Assembly (NCBI RefSeq): GCF_037176765.1
Contig: NC_090025.1
Location: 69,975,545 to 70,039,544 of the forward strand
Direction of reading: 5' to 3'
Source: Anolis sagrei
Lineage: Eukaryota; Chordata; Lepidosauria; Squamata; Anolidae
Length of the DNA stretch: 64,000 nucleotides
Shown here in pieces: positions 29,522 through 40,700 of the stretch; within the stretch, counting starts at the first letter, position 1, and each line of letters starts with the position of its first letter. A program made the position numbers and the translations under genes. Below the pieces are notes generated by a model. It ran no database searches, was not told the origin of the DNA, and was given only the letters and a program-made list of their open reading frames with translations.

Positions 29522-31044
29522 TGTTAGATTACCCAGCTAGTAATACTGAACCTTTTAAAAAAGATGGCAATCCTTGCAACCCATCAATCTCTCAGGCCCA
29601 CCCCTCATGCCTCCCCAATGGATAGAAGCACATAGCTAAAGAATGCTGTTGTTTTTTCTGGAAACAGCAGAGTTTTTAAAAATTCACATTACAATCTAAA
29701 GTCAGTACTTTCTGCATTAAAATGGTTGTACATTCCGTGTTTCTACCGCTCTGGAATAAAGATAGATATAGATTTTTTGGTGTTTTCTGAAGGGTTTTTT
29801 GGGGTTTTTTGTTTTTTTTTTCTTTGTTGTTTTCTGGGGGGGGGGGGTTGTTTTTTGCTGATATAGATAAGCCCACAAAAGTTTCAAAGTATTGTCTGGA
29901 TGTTGAAAGTCAGTTGAATTCCAGCCCCCAAAACTGAGTCCAGGCACATTTTTTCCAACCTCAGTCTCAGACCTGGGAAGTTTTCATGGTGATGGAGCAG
30001 GAAAAGATAACATCTCTCTGCTTGCCGTTGCTACACAGAGTTAGCACACAGGAGGAAACAATTACATGGATGATCTTGGCAAATCAAAGTTATTGCATAT
30101 GAAGGAGGATTAAGTGTCAACATCTGGAGTACTCATTCACAGACACCTCCAACTGGTGCCCACATGCAATTTTACAAATCTCACATTGTTTTTGTCGACT
30201 GTTATAAAGACATCTGTTAGACCAGCACTGGCCAGAAGGTGGATTCAGATCTGCTGAGAGTTGGAATCTATTACTAGTTCTTTGGTTATTTGTAACAGAT
30301 CCACCAAATATGAATTGCAAAAAAGGTGTAATAATGCCCCAAAGCATTTGACATGAACATCTCTATTGCAAAATGCATCAGTCAGAGGAAGAATATAAAC
30401 TAAAATTGGTAAGAGAAAAATATGGTAGCTTGAGAGAGAGGATAATGAATAAATAAAACCTATGGTAATTATTTTATTCTATACATTTTCATTTTTACCC
30501 CAGCTTTGTATGGAAAAATAATGCTGAAGGCAAGTTAGAGCTTTGTTTTAAAGAAGTTAAAAACAAGTTAGATGATAATTTCATTAAAATCACAATCATA
30601 GCCACTAAAATCTCAATAATAATCAGCAAACCCTCAAAACAGTTTTTAAAGGCCAGCTTGAAGAGAGGTGTCTTCTCACTCTTCCTGAAAGCAACCAGAG
30701 TGGGGGAAACAGGGGAATATCTTCTTCATTGCCATCCAAGAGGCCTCTTAAGGTGATGGTATCCTCAGAAGAGTCTTGCTTGAGAAAGACAGATTTTTTA
30801 AAGAAAAAATGGTGGTCCATTTGACATATAAGCTTTTCAGGACTTTAAAGATTAAAAGCTATGGTAATAGATTGCAATCAATACTCATATAATCAGCAGC
30901 CACACCCAGTGTCTAATGCCAGAACAGAAGAACAGATTGCTTATCGGTAATTGTGGTTCTTCAAGCCAGTGATTCAACAGTGCGGTGGAACTGCTAAGAA
31001 AATAAATGCAATTATAGGCTGCAACAAAAGGACTATTGTATCGA
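29522..31044. other. Intergenic, nothing recognised
   Basis: No gene. Contains T- and G-rich tracts at 29778-29850 including about 12 G bases. Confidence 0.4.
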
Positions 31045-31260
31045 ACGTGAGTTGGATGATGGAATAGAGGGTGTGCTTATCAAATTAGCAGATGATACCA
31101 AATTAGGAGGAGTGGCTAATACTCCGGGGAGAAGGTTCAGAATTCAAAACGGCCTCGATAGATTGGAGAGATGGCAAAAACTAACAAAATGAATAAGAAA
31201 TGTATGGTACTACATTTAGGCAGAAAAAAAATAGAATGCACAGATATAGGATGATGAAAA
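31045..31260 (+). mobile_element. CR1 LINE reverse-transcriptase fragment
   Basis: Plus-strand reading shows LDDGIEGVLIKLADDTKLGG and NGLDRLERW followed by MYGTTFRQ-like text, i.e. the ADDT motif (in place of YADD) block of the CR1 polymerase. Decayed and truncated at both sides. Confidence 0.7.
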
Positions 31261-31429
31261 AACAAAAACCAGATAAAACATTAGATATATAACATCCTGA
31301 AACATCCTTTACATTATTTAAAATTCATAATTTAAAACTCATCTGGATAGACCTGCAAAAAGAGATTGCTCTTTTAAATTCATTCTCAACAGTTGGAGTT
31401 CTTCTGGCAGGTAAATCCACAATCTAGGG

Positions 31430-32420
31430 GTGGGTAAAGAAAAACTGGAGGACAGAGACTAACAGAGAAGCCAACAACTTACACTCTTCTGGAGAGTACT
31501 GAAAGACCTGAATCTCCCAAGAGAAGCAGGATGGGAAGTGTATCACCTAGACCCACTAGCTGTTGCACTCCACGCCTGGAAACACCTATGACCACTGCAC
31601 CACACAAGAGTCCAGGAATATAAGTAAACAGTTTATAGTAAAAACATATAAAAAGCATATAAAATTAGGAATAAGAAAAGAAGATATATAATCCAAAAAA
31701 GGTTTAGCAACAGGTGATAATCAAGCAATAATTCAAATGTCTCATAAAGTTCCAGAGGTGCCAAAGTCTAGGAACAGTCAGAAATCACAGATACAGCATA
31801 AGTCCACAATCAAGAAGGTATAACTGATAAAACTTGAACAGGAGCACAGGAACATAGAAAACTTCCGGGACATTAAATCCAAAATCAATGCTTGACTTGA
31901 ACCAAGAAGAAGAGAACTAAAGCTTAGCTTCTCACTCTAACGCAGCGTTGCCTGAACTGACCTTAAGGTAAACTTGTTGTTTAATAGACACCCATGAAAT
32001 AATTCTGTTTCCCATAAATTTCATTCACAACTTTCCCACATAATCTCTCTAAACGACCTAATCAAGTTTCGGCTCTAATTTGTAACCGAAGACTTTTGTT
32101 GATCTCCGGAGCAACAAGTGGATTTCCATGAGAACCCTCCTTATCACTCAGCTCCTCACTCGATTCCTTATCTGCTGTTGCTACTTCTGACTCCCCTGAA
32201 TGCCCGTGAGTCCCTGCACTTTCCAAGACAGTGTTCTCACAGAGAAAGCCATTGTTTCCCAGACTTGAATTTCCCAGACCAGGGAGCCCATCATTTGGTG
32301 CCATAGGAAAGCCCACAATCCTCTCTAAACCATCACTTAAACCATCAGCCTCTGGTCCTATTACTACAACACGAGCAGTAATAGGATCAGTCCATCTGTG
32401 GGAGTTGTGGTCAAGCATCT
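31430..32420 (-). mobile_element. Unassigned repeat, possible LTR-element fossil
   Basis: The left part has reversed polyadenylation-like text (AGTTTATAGTAAAAACAT) and a long non-coding body; the right part holds a 118-codon minus-strand frame (32418-32062), acidic and without a recognised domain. Family not established. Confidence 0.25.
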
Positions 32421-33249
32421 AAAATGAGGTCTTGTAATAGTGGTTACATGTTAATCACCGAACATTATGTTGCCCTTCGATCCAAATATCTTCATAATCA
32501 GTAACGAAATGTAGGCAGTATACCAGAATCCTTTGTAGCTCTGATTTCCAAAACACAGTCATACCTATAGCTGCAAGTGTGAATGGGGTGCCAGCTTCTT
32601 ACAACATTCACCCAAACTATCCCTGCAGGTACTTGCTTATCATTCATCCCCCTCCATTATTGCTTTTTCCTCACTCCTCTTTTTGATCAGTCGACATATT
32701 AATAACTGTCAAAATGAAATGAACTTCGCACTGGCCACAAATGGAATAGACAGTTTCCACCCACTCATCTACCAGGAATTTCCAAAATTAGCATCAAGAC
32801 GCAAAATATAAAGCTATGCTACTTCTTGGGGAAACAGGTTGGGACAGTTTTCATTGGCTGGTTTGCAATTGCTTGTATACTGCTTTCTTTCCTTCTATAA
32901 TTACTATACTCCTGTCATTCCAATATGTGACCGGATCCTACTGAAAAAACATTGTGAGAAAGACAATGTCACAGATGTATAATAAAATCATAGAGTACAG
33001 CTAGCCCTCCACGTCTGCTGCGGTTAGTGGTGTAGGGCTACTGTGAAAGTGAAAAATCTGTGAATAAAGATATTGCTTTTTTAAAAACTTGAGGGAATGC
33101 CTCTCTAGGAATTTCTAGGACTTCCAGCATGACTCTACGGTCAACATCCACTGGAAGCCAACATAAGAGTCAGACTTGGGGACCTTGAGATTCCTAGTTT
33201 ATTAAACTGCACAAACTTTGTTTTTGTAGGACATCCTGCAACACATTTT
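32421..33249. other. Intergenic, nothing firm
   Basis: About 33000-33190 shares decayed motifs with the Tigger-like (AGCTAGCCCTCCACGTCTGC) and foldback (CTTCCAGCATGACTCTACGG) families. No gene. Confidence 0.4.
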
Positions 33250-33380
33250 GCTATAGTTTTTCAATGACTATCTCATCCAATACAACACAGTTTGTGGCAG
33301 GCAGAAAAATGAAGTTTCTGGAGTATAACAACTACTTTCAGTAAGTAAATACTGCATATTTAAACAGAAAATACTTTCAG
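33250..33380. repeat. Interspersed repeat fragment
   Basis: Matches 1075-1200 (AGTTTGTGGCAG, AAGTTTCTGGAGTATAACAA). Confidence 0.5.
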
Positions 33381-33479
33381 AATAGAAACATTTTTCTCAA
33401 TTTTTATTACACTGTTTAGCAAGGCTTGCTAAACAAGCTTTTCTCCTTTCCATGAAGTAGAGATGAAGCATTTTCTGCC

Positions 33480-33617
33480 TTTGGTTGCTGTGAGTTTTTC
33501 AGACTGTATGGCTATGTTCCAGAAGCATTCTCTCCTGACATTTCACCTGTGACTAATGGCAGGCATCCTCAGAGGTTGTGAGGTCTGTTGGAAACTAGGT
33601 GAATGGGGTTTATATAT
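33480..33617 (+). mobile_element. Penelope-like tail copy abutting the array
   Basis: TTGGTTGCTGTGAGTTTTTC, GGCATCCTCAGAGGTTGTGA, TGGGGTTTATATATG in forward orientation. It stops where the reverse-oriented array begins, so array and copy form an inverted pair. Confidence 0.6.
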
Positions 33618-34252
33618 GCAGGCGAAACGTCAGGAGAGAATACTTCTGGCCGTACAGCCCGAAAAACTCACAGCAACCCAGTGATTGCGGTCATGAAAGC
33701 TTTTGAGAACACATTTTCTGAACTATTAACACTGCATGTTATGCCATGTTTGAAACAGCCTGCCATAGATTGCAGGCGAAACGTCAGGAGATAACGCTAC
33801 TGTAACATGGGCCATACAGCACGAAAAACCCACAGCAGCCCAGTAATTCCAGCCATGAATGGTTTCGACAACACATTTTCTGCAGTGTTAACAACACTGC
33901 ATGTTGTGCAATGTCTAAAACAGCCTTCCATAGATGCAGGCGAAACGTCAGGAGAGAATGCCACTGGAGTATGGCCATACAGCCCGAAAACCCACAGAAA
34001 CCCAGTGATTCCGAGCATGAAAGCTTTAGATAGCACATTTTCTGCACTGTTAACAACATTGCATGTTGTGTCATGTCTAAAATAGCCTGCCATAGATGCA
34101 GGCGAAACGTCAGGAGAGAATGCCACTGGAATATGGCCATACAGCCCGAAAAACCCACAGCAACCCAGTAATTCCAGCCACGAAAGCCTTCGACAACACA
34201 CTTTCTGCACTGTTAACAACATTGCATGTTGTTCAATGTCTAAAACAGCCAC
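33618..34252 (-). repeat. Tandem array of four ~160-bp units
   Basis: Units start GCAGGCGAAACGTCAGGAG at 33618, 33772, 33936 and 34098 (spacings 154, 164, 162). Each carries GGCCATACAGC.CGAAAA, CCCAGTGATTCC.GCCATGAA and then a linker (TTAACAACATTGCATGTTGT) ending TGCCATAGAT. Derived from the outer end of the Penelope-like tail plus a linker not present in single copies. Open frames across it on the minus strand (up to 151 codons) are repeat artefacts. Confidence 0.88.
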
Positions 34253-34541
34253 TAGAGGTGGTGATTCCGAAAACTTTTACTGCTGCTTATTATTTTTCCG
34301 GACCAGAGCATTGAGCCAAGGGGACGCCATGTGGGTCAGGAGCCGCAGTTTTTTTAAAAAAAACAAAGTTGAGTCTATATACTATAGCAGAGAAGTGGCA
34401 ACAACAACGACAACACACTCTTCTCTTTGCCAATTCAAGTTGAGGAGGAGTGGAAGAAACCACATAGCAGACTCAGGCCTTGCCACTACCCCAAATCGGG
34501 GAATGGTACCTCCCAGTCTCGGCTTGGGAAGGGAAGGGCTT

Positions 34542-34549
34542 GGGGCGGG
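34542..34549 (+). promoter_or_regulatory. ASAH1: GC box (Sp1-type)
   Basis: GGGGCGGG, overlapping by one base the E-box that follows; about 107 bases upstream of the ASAH1 start codon. Confidence 0.6.
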
Positions 34550-34558
34550 TCACGTGAC
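34549..34558 (+). promoter_or_regulatory. ASAH1: CLEAR-type E-box (TFEB/TFE3 site)
   Basis: Perfect palindrome GTCACGTGAC, 97 bases upstream of the ASAH1 ATG. It matches the CLEAR consensus bound by TFEB-family factors in promoters of lysosomal genes. Position and match suggest lysosomal co-regulation; binding is inferred. Confidence 0.8.
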
Positions 34559-34655
34559 AGGGAGTCTCGTGCTTCCCTTCGCCTTCTTCTCTGCCGGCCT
34601 CGGCGGGGGATTTTGCAGTCTGAGAGCGAGAGCGCGAGGACGGAGAAGGGGAAGG

Positions 34656-34733
34656 ATGCGCGCGCAGGGCCTTGTCGCCGCGGCCACTGTGTTAGTGGTC
34701 GCTGTTGTAGGCGCCGTTTCGGCCAAGGACCCG
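34656..34733 (+). CDS. ASAH1: ASAH1 coding exon 1 (signal peptide)
   Basis: ATG with A at -3; 26 codons, donor gtgagt, phase 0. Encodes MRAQGL, the hydrophobic signal core and AVSAKDP, with likely signal-peptidase cleavage after AVSA. Confidence 0.93.
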
Positions 34734-37700
34734 GTGAGTCCCGCGGATGGCGGGGGACGGGGAGAAAGCCGTGGGAACAGCCCGGCTTCCGCGAAAGGAG
34801 GCTCCTCCGCCTTCGCTGCCACTCCCTTCTCCTCAGTGAGAGGGTTTGTGCACAAGGGAGGAAAGTGAAGAAAGTTTTCCTGAGAGGATTCTCCCTTAAA
34901 CAAAGCCAATGCTCCATGTTTTGAGTCTGTGTGGCTTTTTGAAATGCTGAAAAGGCTTTTTTTTAGCGTTTCTGACCTGAGGTGAACCTGTCACGGGTTT
35001 TTTCTGGTCAGGACTTCTTCAGAGGAGGGTTTTGCCTTCGCTTCCTTGAGGCACAGGCTGGGTCTACTCTACACACTGTCATCCAATGACCATGTAGGCC
35101 CAGCCTGAGGCCTCTTCCACACAGGTGTATAAAATCCACATTGAACTGGATTATATGGCAGTGTGGACTCATAATCAAGCTGAAAGCAGATATTGTGGAT
35201 CATCTGCCTTGATCAGCGCCTTCCAAGTCGCCCACTTATCTGTGTGCCCAGGGTGGGAGTCTCTCATTTGGTATCAGCCATTGATTGAGGTTCTGGGTAT
35301 GAGCCTGCCACTTTTGGACTCTCGCTTGCTGGGGTGTTCCAGCGAGTGTCTCTGTAGATCTTAGAAAACTATTTCTTGATTTAACCCTGGCTGATATCCA
35401 AATTCAAAGCTCTGAACAGACTGCGCTCTGGTACCATGAGATGCAGAGCCAACCTTAAGAATTGGGGCGACAAGGTGGAATCCTCGACATGCGAGTGTGG
35501 AGAAGAGCAAACCACTGACCACCTGCTGCAATGCAACCTGAGCCCTGCCACATGAGGGACAATGCAGGACCTTCTTGCAGCAACACCAGAGGCACTCCAA
35601 GTGGCCAGATACTAGTCAAAGGACATTTAATCAACTACCAAGCTTGCAAATTTTGTTTTGTTTGTTAAAAAATGCAGTGCAACTGTTTGGTCTGCCCCGA
35701 CGATAAATAAAAAATCTGCCTTGATATTCTGAGTTATATGGCTGTGTGGAAGGGCCCTGAGAGAGTGACTTGCTCATAGCCAAAAGAATATATCTATACT
35801 GTAGAATTAAGCCGGTTTGGAACCTCTTGAGCTGCCCTATGCCAGTTCTGTGGGATCATGGGAGTTGTAGTTTGGTGAGGCACCTGGCACTCTTTGGCAA
35901 AGAAGGCTAAAGGTCTTGTAAAGCTATAAGGTGGGTCTCCATGGCCAAAAGAGTATGTCTATATAAATAAAAATGTCATGTTCGTTTGTGGGATTAACAG
36001 AACTAAAAAACCACTGGACGAATTGACACCAAATTTGGACACAAGACACCTCTCAGGTCAACGAGTGACCATCACTCATAAAAACACTGAAAAACCCAAT
36101 AGAAAAGACTTTAAAAGCCAAAAAATAAAAATACATTACAACGCATACACAAAACCACTTATATACACATACACACAAATATATATACACACACACACAA
36201 GACATATACACAGACTGGGCCACAGCAACACATGGCAGGGGACGGCTGGTCTGTACTATAGAATCAAGCTGGTTTGGACACCTCTTGAGCTGCTCTAGGC
36301 CAGTGCTGTGGGATCATGGGAGTTGTAGTTTGGTGAGGCACCCGGCACTCTTTGGCAAAGAAGGCTAAAGGTCTTGTAAAGCTATAAGGTGGGTTTCCAT
36401 GTCCAAAAGAGTATATCTATACCAGTGTCCTCAAACTTTTAAAACAGAGGACCAGGTCACAGTCCCTCAAACTGTTGGAGGGCCGGATTATAATTTTTTT
36501 TTTAAAAAAACCCATGAATTCCTATGCACACTGCACATATTTTATTTGTAGTGCTAAAAACAATACAATTAAAATGAAGAACAATTTTAATAAATATAAA
36601 CTTATTAGTATTTCAATGGGAAGTGTGGGCCTGCTTTTGGCTGATGAGATAGGATTGTTGTTGGTGGTGTGTGCTTTCAAGTCGTTACAGACTTAGGTTG
36701 ACCCTAAGTGAGGGCCATTTACCTGGACCTAACTTTGGCAAAGAAGGCTAAAGGTCTTGTAAAGCTACAAGGTGGGTTTCCATGGCCAAAAGAGGAGATG
36801 TATACTGTACCATCAAGCCGGTTTGGACATCTCTTAAGCTGCCCTAGGCCAGTGCTGTGGGATCATGGGAGTTGTAGTTTGGTGAGGCACCCATCACCTT
36901 TGGCAAAGAAGGCTAAATGTCTTGTAAAGCTATAAGGCGGTTTTCCATGGCCAAAAGAGTATATCTGTACTATAGAATCAAGCCGGTTTGGACACCTCTT
37001 GAGCTGCCCTAGGCCAGTGCTGTGGGATCATGGGAGTTGTAGTTTGGTGAGGCACCCAGCACTCTTTGGCAAAGAAGGCTACAGGTCTTGTAAAGTTATA
37101 AGACCCGGGATTGCATAGCACTGAGCTATGTCAAAGTGATGTCATTTTGCATTAATTCTGTAGTGTAGATGTACCTGAGTCAGATTTTGCAGCCTTGTCT
37201 TCAGAGTAATATGGCAATGTTAAGGTGAACCTATCACAAAGGTTTCTTGTTAAGATATGTTCAGAGTTTGCCTTTGCTGAGGCCGAGAGAGTGTGACTTG
37301 TCCTGTAGGTTTCCATTTGAACCCAGGTCTTTGAAATCATAGGCCCCTTCCACACAGTTGAATAAAAATCCCACATTTTCTGCTTTAAACTGGAATACAT
37401 GGCAGTATGGACTCGGATAACCCAGGGCCCTTCCACACAGTCCTATATCCCAGAATATCAAGGCAGAAAATTCCACAATATCTGCTTTGAACTGGGTGAT
37501 CTGAGTCCGCCCTGCCATATATTCCAGTTCAAAGCAGGAAATGTGGAATTTTATTCAGTTGTGTGGAAGGGGCCTCAGATAACCTTTTTCAAAGCAGATA
37601 TTATGGGATTTTCTGCCTTGATATTCTGGGATATAGGGCTGTGGAAGAGCCCATGGTCTAGCACTAAACCACTACACTATATACCTCTTTTTATATTAGG

Positions 37701-40700
37701 GCTGTTCTACACTTCCATATAATCCAGAATATCAAGGCATATATTACCCACATTATCTGCTTTGAACTGGATTATTTGAATCTACGCTGCCATATAATAT
37801 CAGTGGCCGTGTTCCTGAGCTGGTGCAGAGTATATTTTTCTTATTGCTGACAGTTCTGTTCTACTTGTGCTGGAAAAGGGAGGGCCCTTCCAGACAGTTC
37901 CAATATCTCAGGATCTGATCCCAGGTTTTCTGCTTTAAACTGGGTTATATGAGTCACCACTGCCAGATAATCTGGGATAAACAGAAATCTTGCAATCAGA
38001 TCCTGGAATATGGGGCCTGTCAGGAAGGATCCTGAGTTTTAGGCCCTATCTGTATAGACCATTTTAATGCAGTCTTAAACCGGTATTGAAGAAAGTATTT
38101 TCACAGTGCCAATTATTACATAGGAAATCCTGGAACCAGTTTGAGGCCCAGATGGTGATTACACACAGCACTGACATGCATTAAGGGCTTTCTTTATTTT
38201 GCATGCTTTTGTTGGAGTTTGTTGCCTGGCTGCAGAAGTTTGACGCTGGCTAACTATCAAACTGCATTAAATGGTTGGTGAAAATGGGGCTTTAGAGGAG
38301 TAGATCAAACAATTATTCTCCTCGTGTCCCATTGTAACTTTCGCTCAAAATGAAGCTTCATTTTATAAAGCAAATGTATTGTGCATATACTCATGGTTAC
38401 AGTACAGTCAGCCCTCCATATCCATGGATTCCACCATCCAGGGCATTCCAAAAAAATTAACCTTGATTTTGTCATTCTGTATAGTAAAAGTAAAGGTTTC
38501 CCCTTGACATTAAATGTAGTTGAATCTGACTCTGGGGAGTGGTGCTCATCTCCATTTCTAAGCTAAAGAGACGGCGTTGTCTGTAGACACCTTCAAGGCC
38601 ATGTGGCCGGCATGACTGCATGGAGTTCCATTACCTTCCCTCCGAAGCAGTAATTATTGATCTACTCACATTTGCATGTTTTTGAACTGCTACTTTGGCA
38701 GAAGCTGGGGCTAACAATGGGAGCTCACCGTCCTGCGGATTCGAACTGCTGGCCTTCTGGTCAGCAAGTTCTGCAGCTTAGCGGTTTAATTCACTGCACC
38801 ACTGCAGCCCCATTCTGTATAAGGGACACTGTTTTACTACAACATTTTACATAATGGGATTTGCACATCAACAAATGTTGGTATCCACAAAGGGTTATGG
38901 AATGAAATATCGTCATATACCAAGAACCTACTGTATTTTACTGTATGCTTTAGTGTTGCAATGAAAATGCAAAGAAGACAAGATTTTGCAATGCTGGGGT
39001 TTAGGGCTGGGATATGACTCATTGAATTTCCCCCCCCCCCCCCCCCCCGATTATTATTATTCTTAGGACCTTGTTGACTGATGACTGCCAAGCAGATGAC
39101 CGGGAAAGAGGAATTGCTGTGTTGTTCCAGATTTCATGTGGAGACTGAGTGGGTCAATAGAAAACAATCTTGAGTTCATTTTTGACACATGACTGAGATC
39201 CTGAAGAGTTGTGAGAAGGCAAGCGTGTGTATTTGCCTTCAGTCAAGGCACATCTAAACTCTAGAATTAAATGTGGTCTGACCCCACTTTAATTTCCATG
39301 GCTCCATGCTATGGAATCATATTATTTGTGGTTTGGTGAGGCATAAGCATTATTTGGCAGAGGAGTCTAAAGACCTTGAAAAATTCCAGTTCCCATGATT
39401 CTACAGCATTCAGCCATGGTAGCCAATGGTGCCAAACAGCCTTAATTCTAGACTGTGGATGCTTCCTAAGTTGTCTTTCTCGTACTGAAACTAGAGACCC
39501 TCTCAGCCACACTGCCAACCCTGCCTCACAAAGATACTATATGATTCCCTTTGAAAATTCTATCAAAACTATACAACATGCTAAATAGAATGAGATGGGG
39601 ATTTTCTTTATACCAGTTCAGATCATTGGGTTGTTTAGCTTACTCTTGTTTACCCAGACTGATGGTGGGTTTCTCTGCATATTTTTATTTTTATTCATCT
39701 ACTCTTTCCTTCCAAAACAGAAATGGATATGCTTCTAAGCACAGAATCACTTAGAATTAGTGGACAGAGCTTAGCTTGCAAGACATACTGCATGCAAAAT
39801 TAAATATACAGTATTCATTGCTTCTTATATAAGAGCCACACCTGTTAGATATGAGAACACTAAATATGTATCCAGTTAACTTCGAGAGATTTTTAATAAA
39901 GAATTTCCACATGCTGTTTCAAAGCATATCTATGCCCACTTCCACAGCTAAATTAAATCTGCTTTGACCTGGGATATATGGAAATGTGGAATCAGATAAC
40001 CCAGTTCAAAGCAGATATTGTGAGATTTTCTGCCTTGATATTCTGGGTTATATGGCTGTGTGGAAGGGCCCTGGAATACATGGCAGTGTGGACTCAGATA
40101 ACCCAGTACAAAACAGATATTGTGGGATTTTTTAACCTTGATATTCTGGGTTATATAACTGTGTGGAAGGCCCCTATAACTGCTTTGACAACTTGACAAA
40201 AAGCTCTGCATTGATGAGAACGTGTGTCTGAATCTTTAAATAATTCATTTCCATTTACTACTTTTAACACAGCATAACACAGAAACAGGTCTTGGCATCA
40301 TGTGTGAAAATATATTTAGTCTATTTTTTTTCTGAGCACCAGATACCCTAATAACTCTTTCCATGTTTTCTGCATCTTCACCTACTCAGATTATTTTTGC
40401 TTCTGGATGCATCTTCACGAACGGTGCTTGCTTAGATGACTATATGTTATTAAAGCACCTGATTTTAGCTTCACATTGTAAACATTTGTTTAGCTTATAG
40501 TGAAGATCTTTTGTTCTTTTTGGGAAAAATGTGAAAATCGGAACTATTAGGAATTGGCCTTTGGTTAACAAAGTAGCAAACAAAGCGTGCCTCAATTTCT
40601 GTGTGTTGCTTTACTGAGTTCCCTTGCTGACTCCAAAAATAAACAAGGTAGGTAGTTGTAGGTTGCTAACTTAAAAGTTTACTAATGGGTTTGCATTTAC

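Larger units (their letters stand above)
34490..34800 (+). promoter_or_regulatory. ASAH1: ASAH1 CpG-rich promoter and first exon region
   Basis: Marked rise in G+C and CpG relative to the flanks, spanning the upstream region, exon 1 and the start of intron 1. No TATA box near; typical of a housekeeping lysosomal gene promoter. Confidence 0.75.
35757..37110. repeat. Array of a ~165-bp MITE-derived unit with nested insertions
   Basis: The unit (TAGAAT.AAGCCGGTTTGGA, GTGGGATCATGGGAGTTGTA, TTTGGCAAAGAAGGCTAAAG, CCATGGCCAAAAGAGTATAT) recurs near 35796, 36258, 36806 and 36974, plus a partial copy ending near 36795. The copies are head to tail. It is half of a family whose full form is near 43540-43762. 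The array is interrupted by a Helitron (35958-36249) and a hAT-type MITE (36422-36722). Confidence 0.75.

Noticed and set aside
32062-32418. 118-codon acidic minus-strand frame as a gene
   Set aside because: No start context, domain or splice partners; lies in a probable repeat.
33797-34252. Minus-strand open frame of 151 codons
   Set aside because: It is the tandem array read in frame: the peptide repeats with the 160-base unit and has no domain.
33618-34252. CRISPR array
   Set aside because: Four regular repeats, but units are about 160 bases with no short repeat/unique spacer layout, and the host is a vertebrate.
34236-34924. Overlapping open frames of 210, 165 and 143 codons around the ASAH1 promoter
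   Set aside because: GC-rich CpG-island sequence gives long open frames by chance on both strands; they overlap ASAH1 exon 1 in other frames and show no domain.
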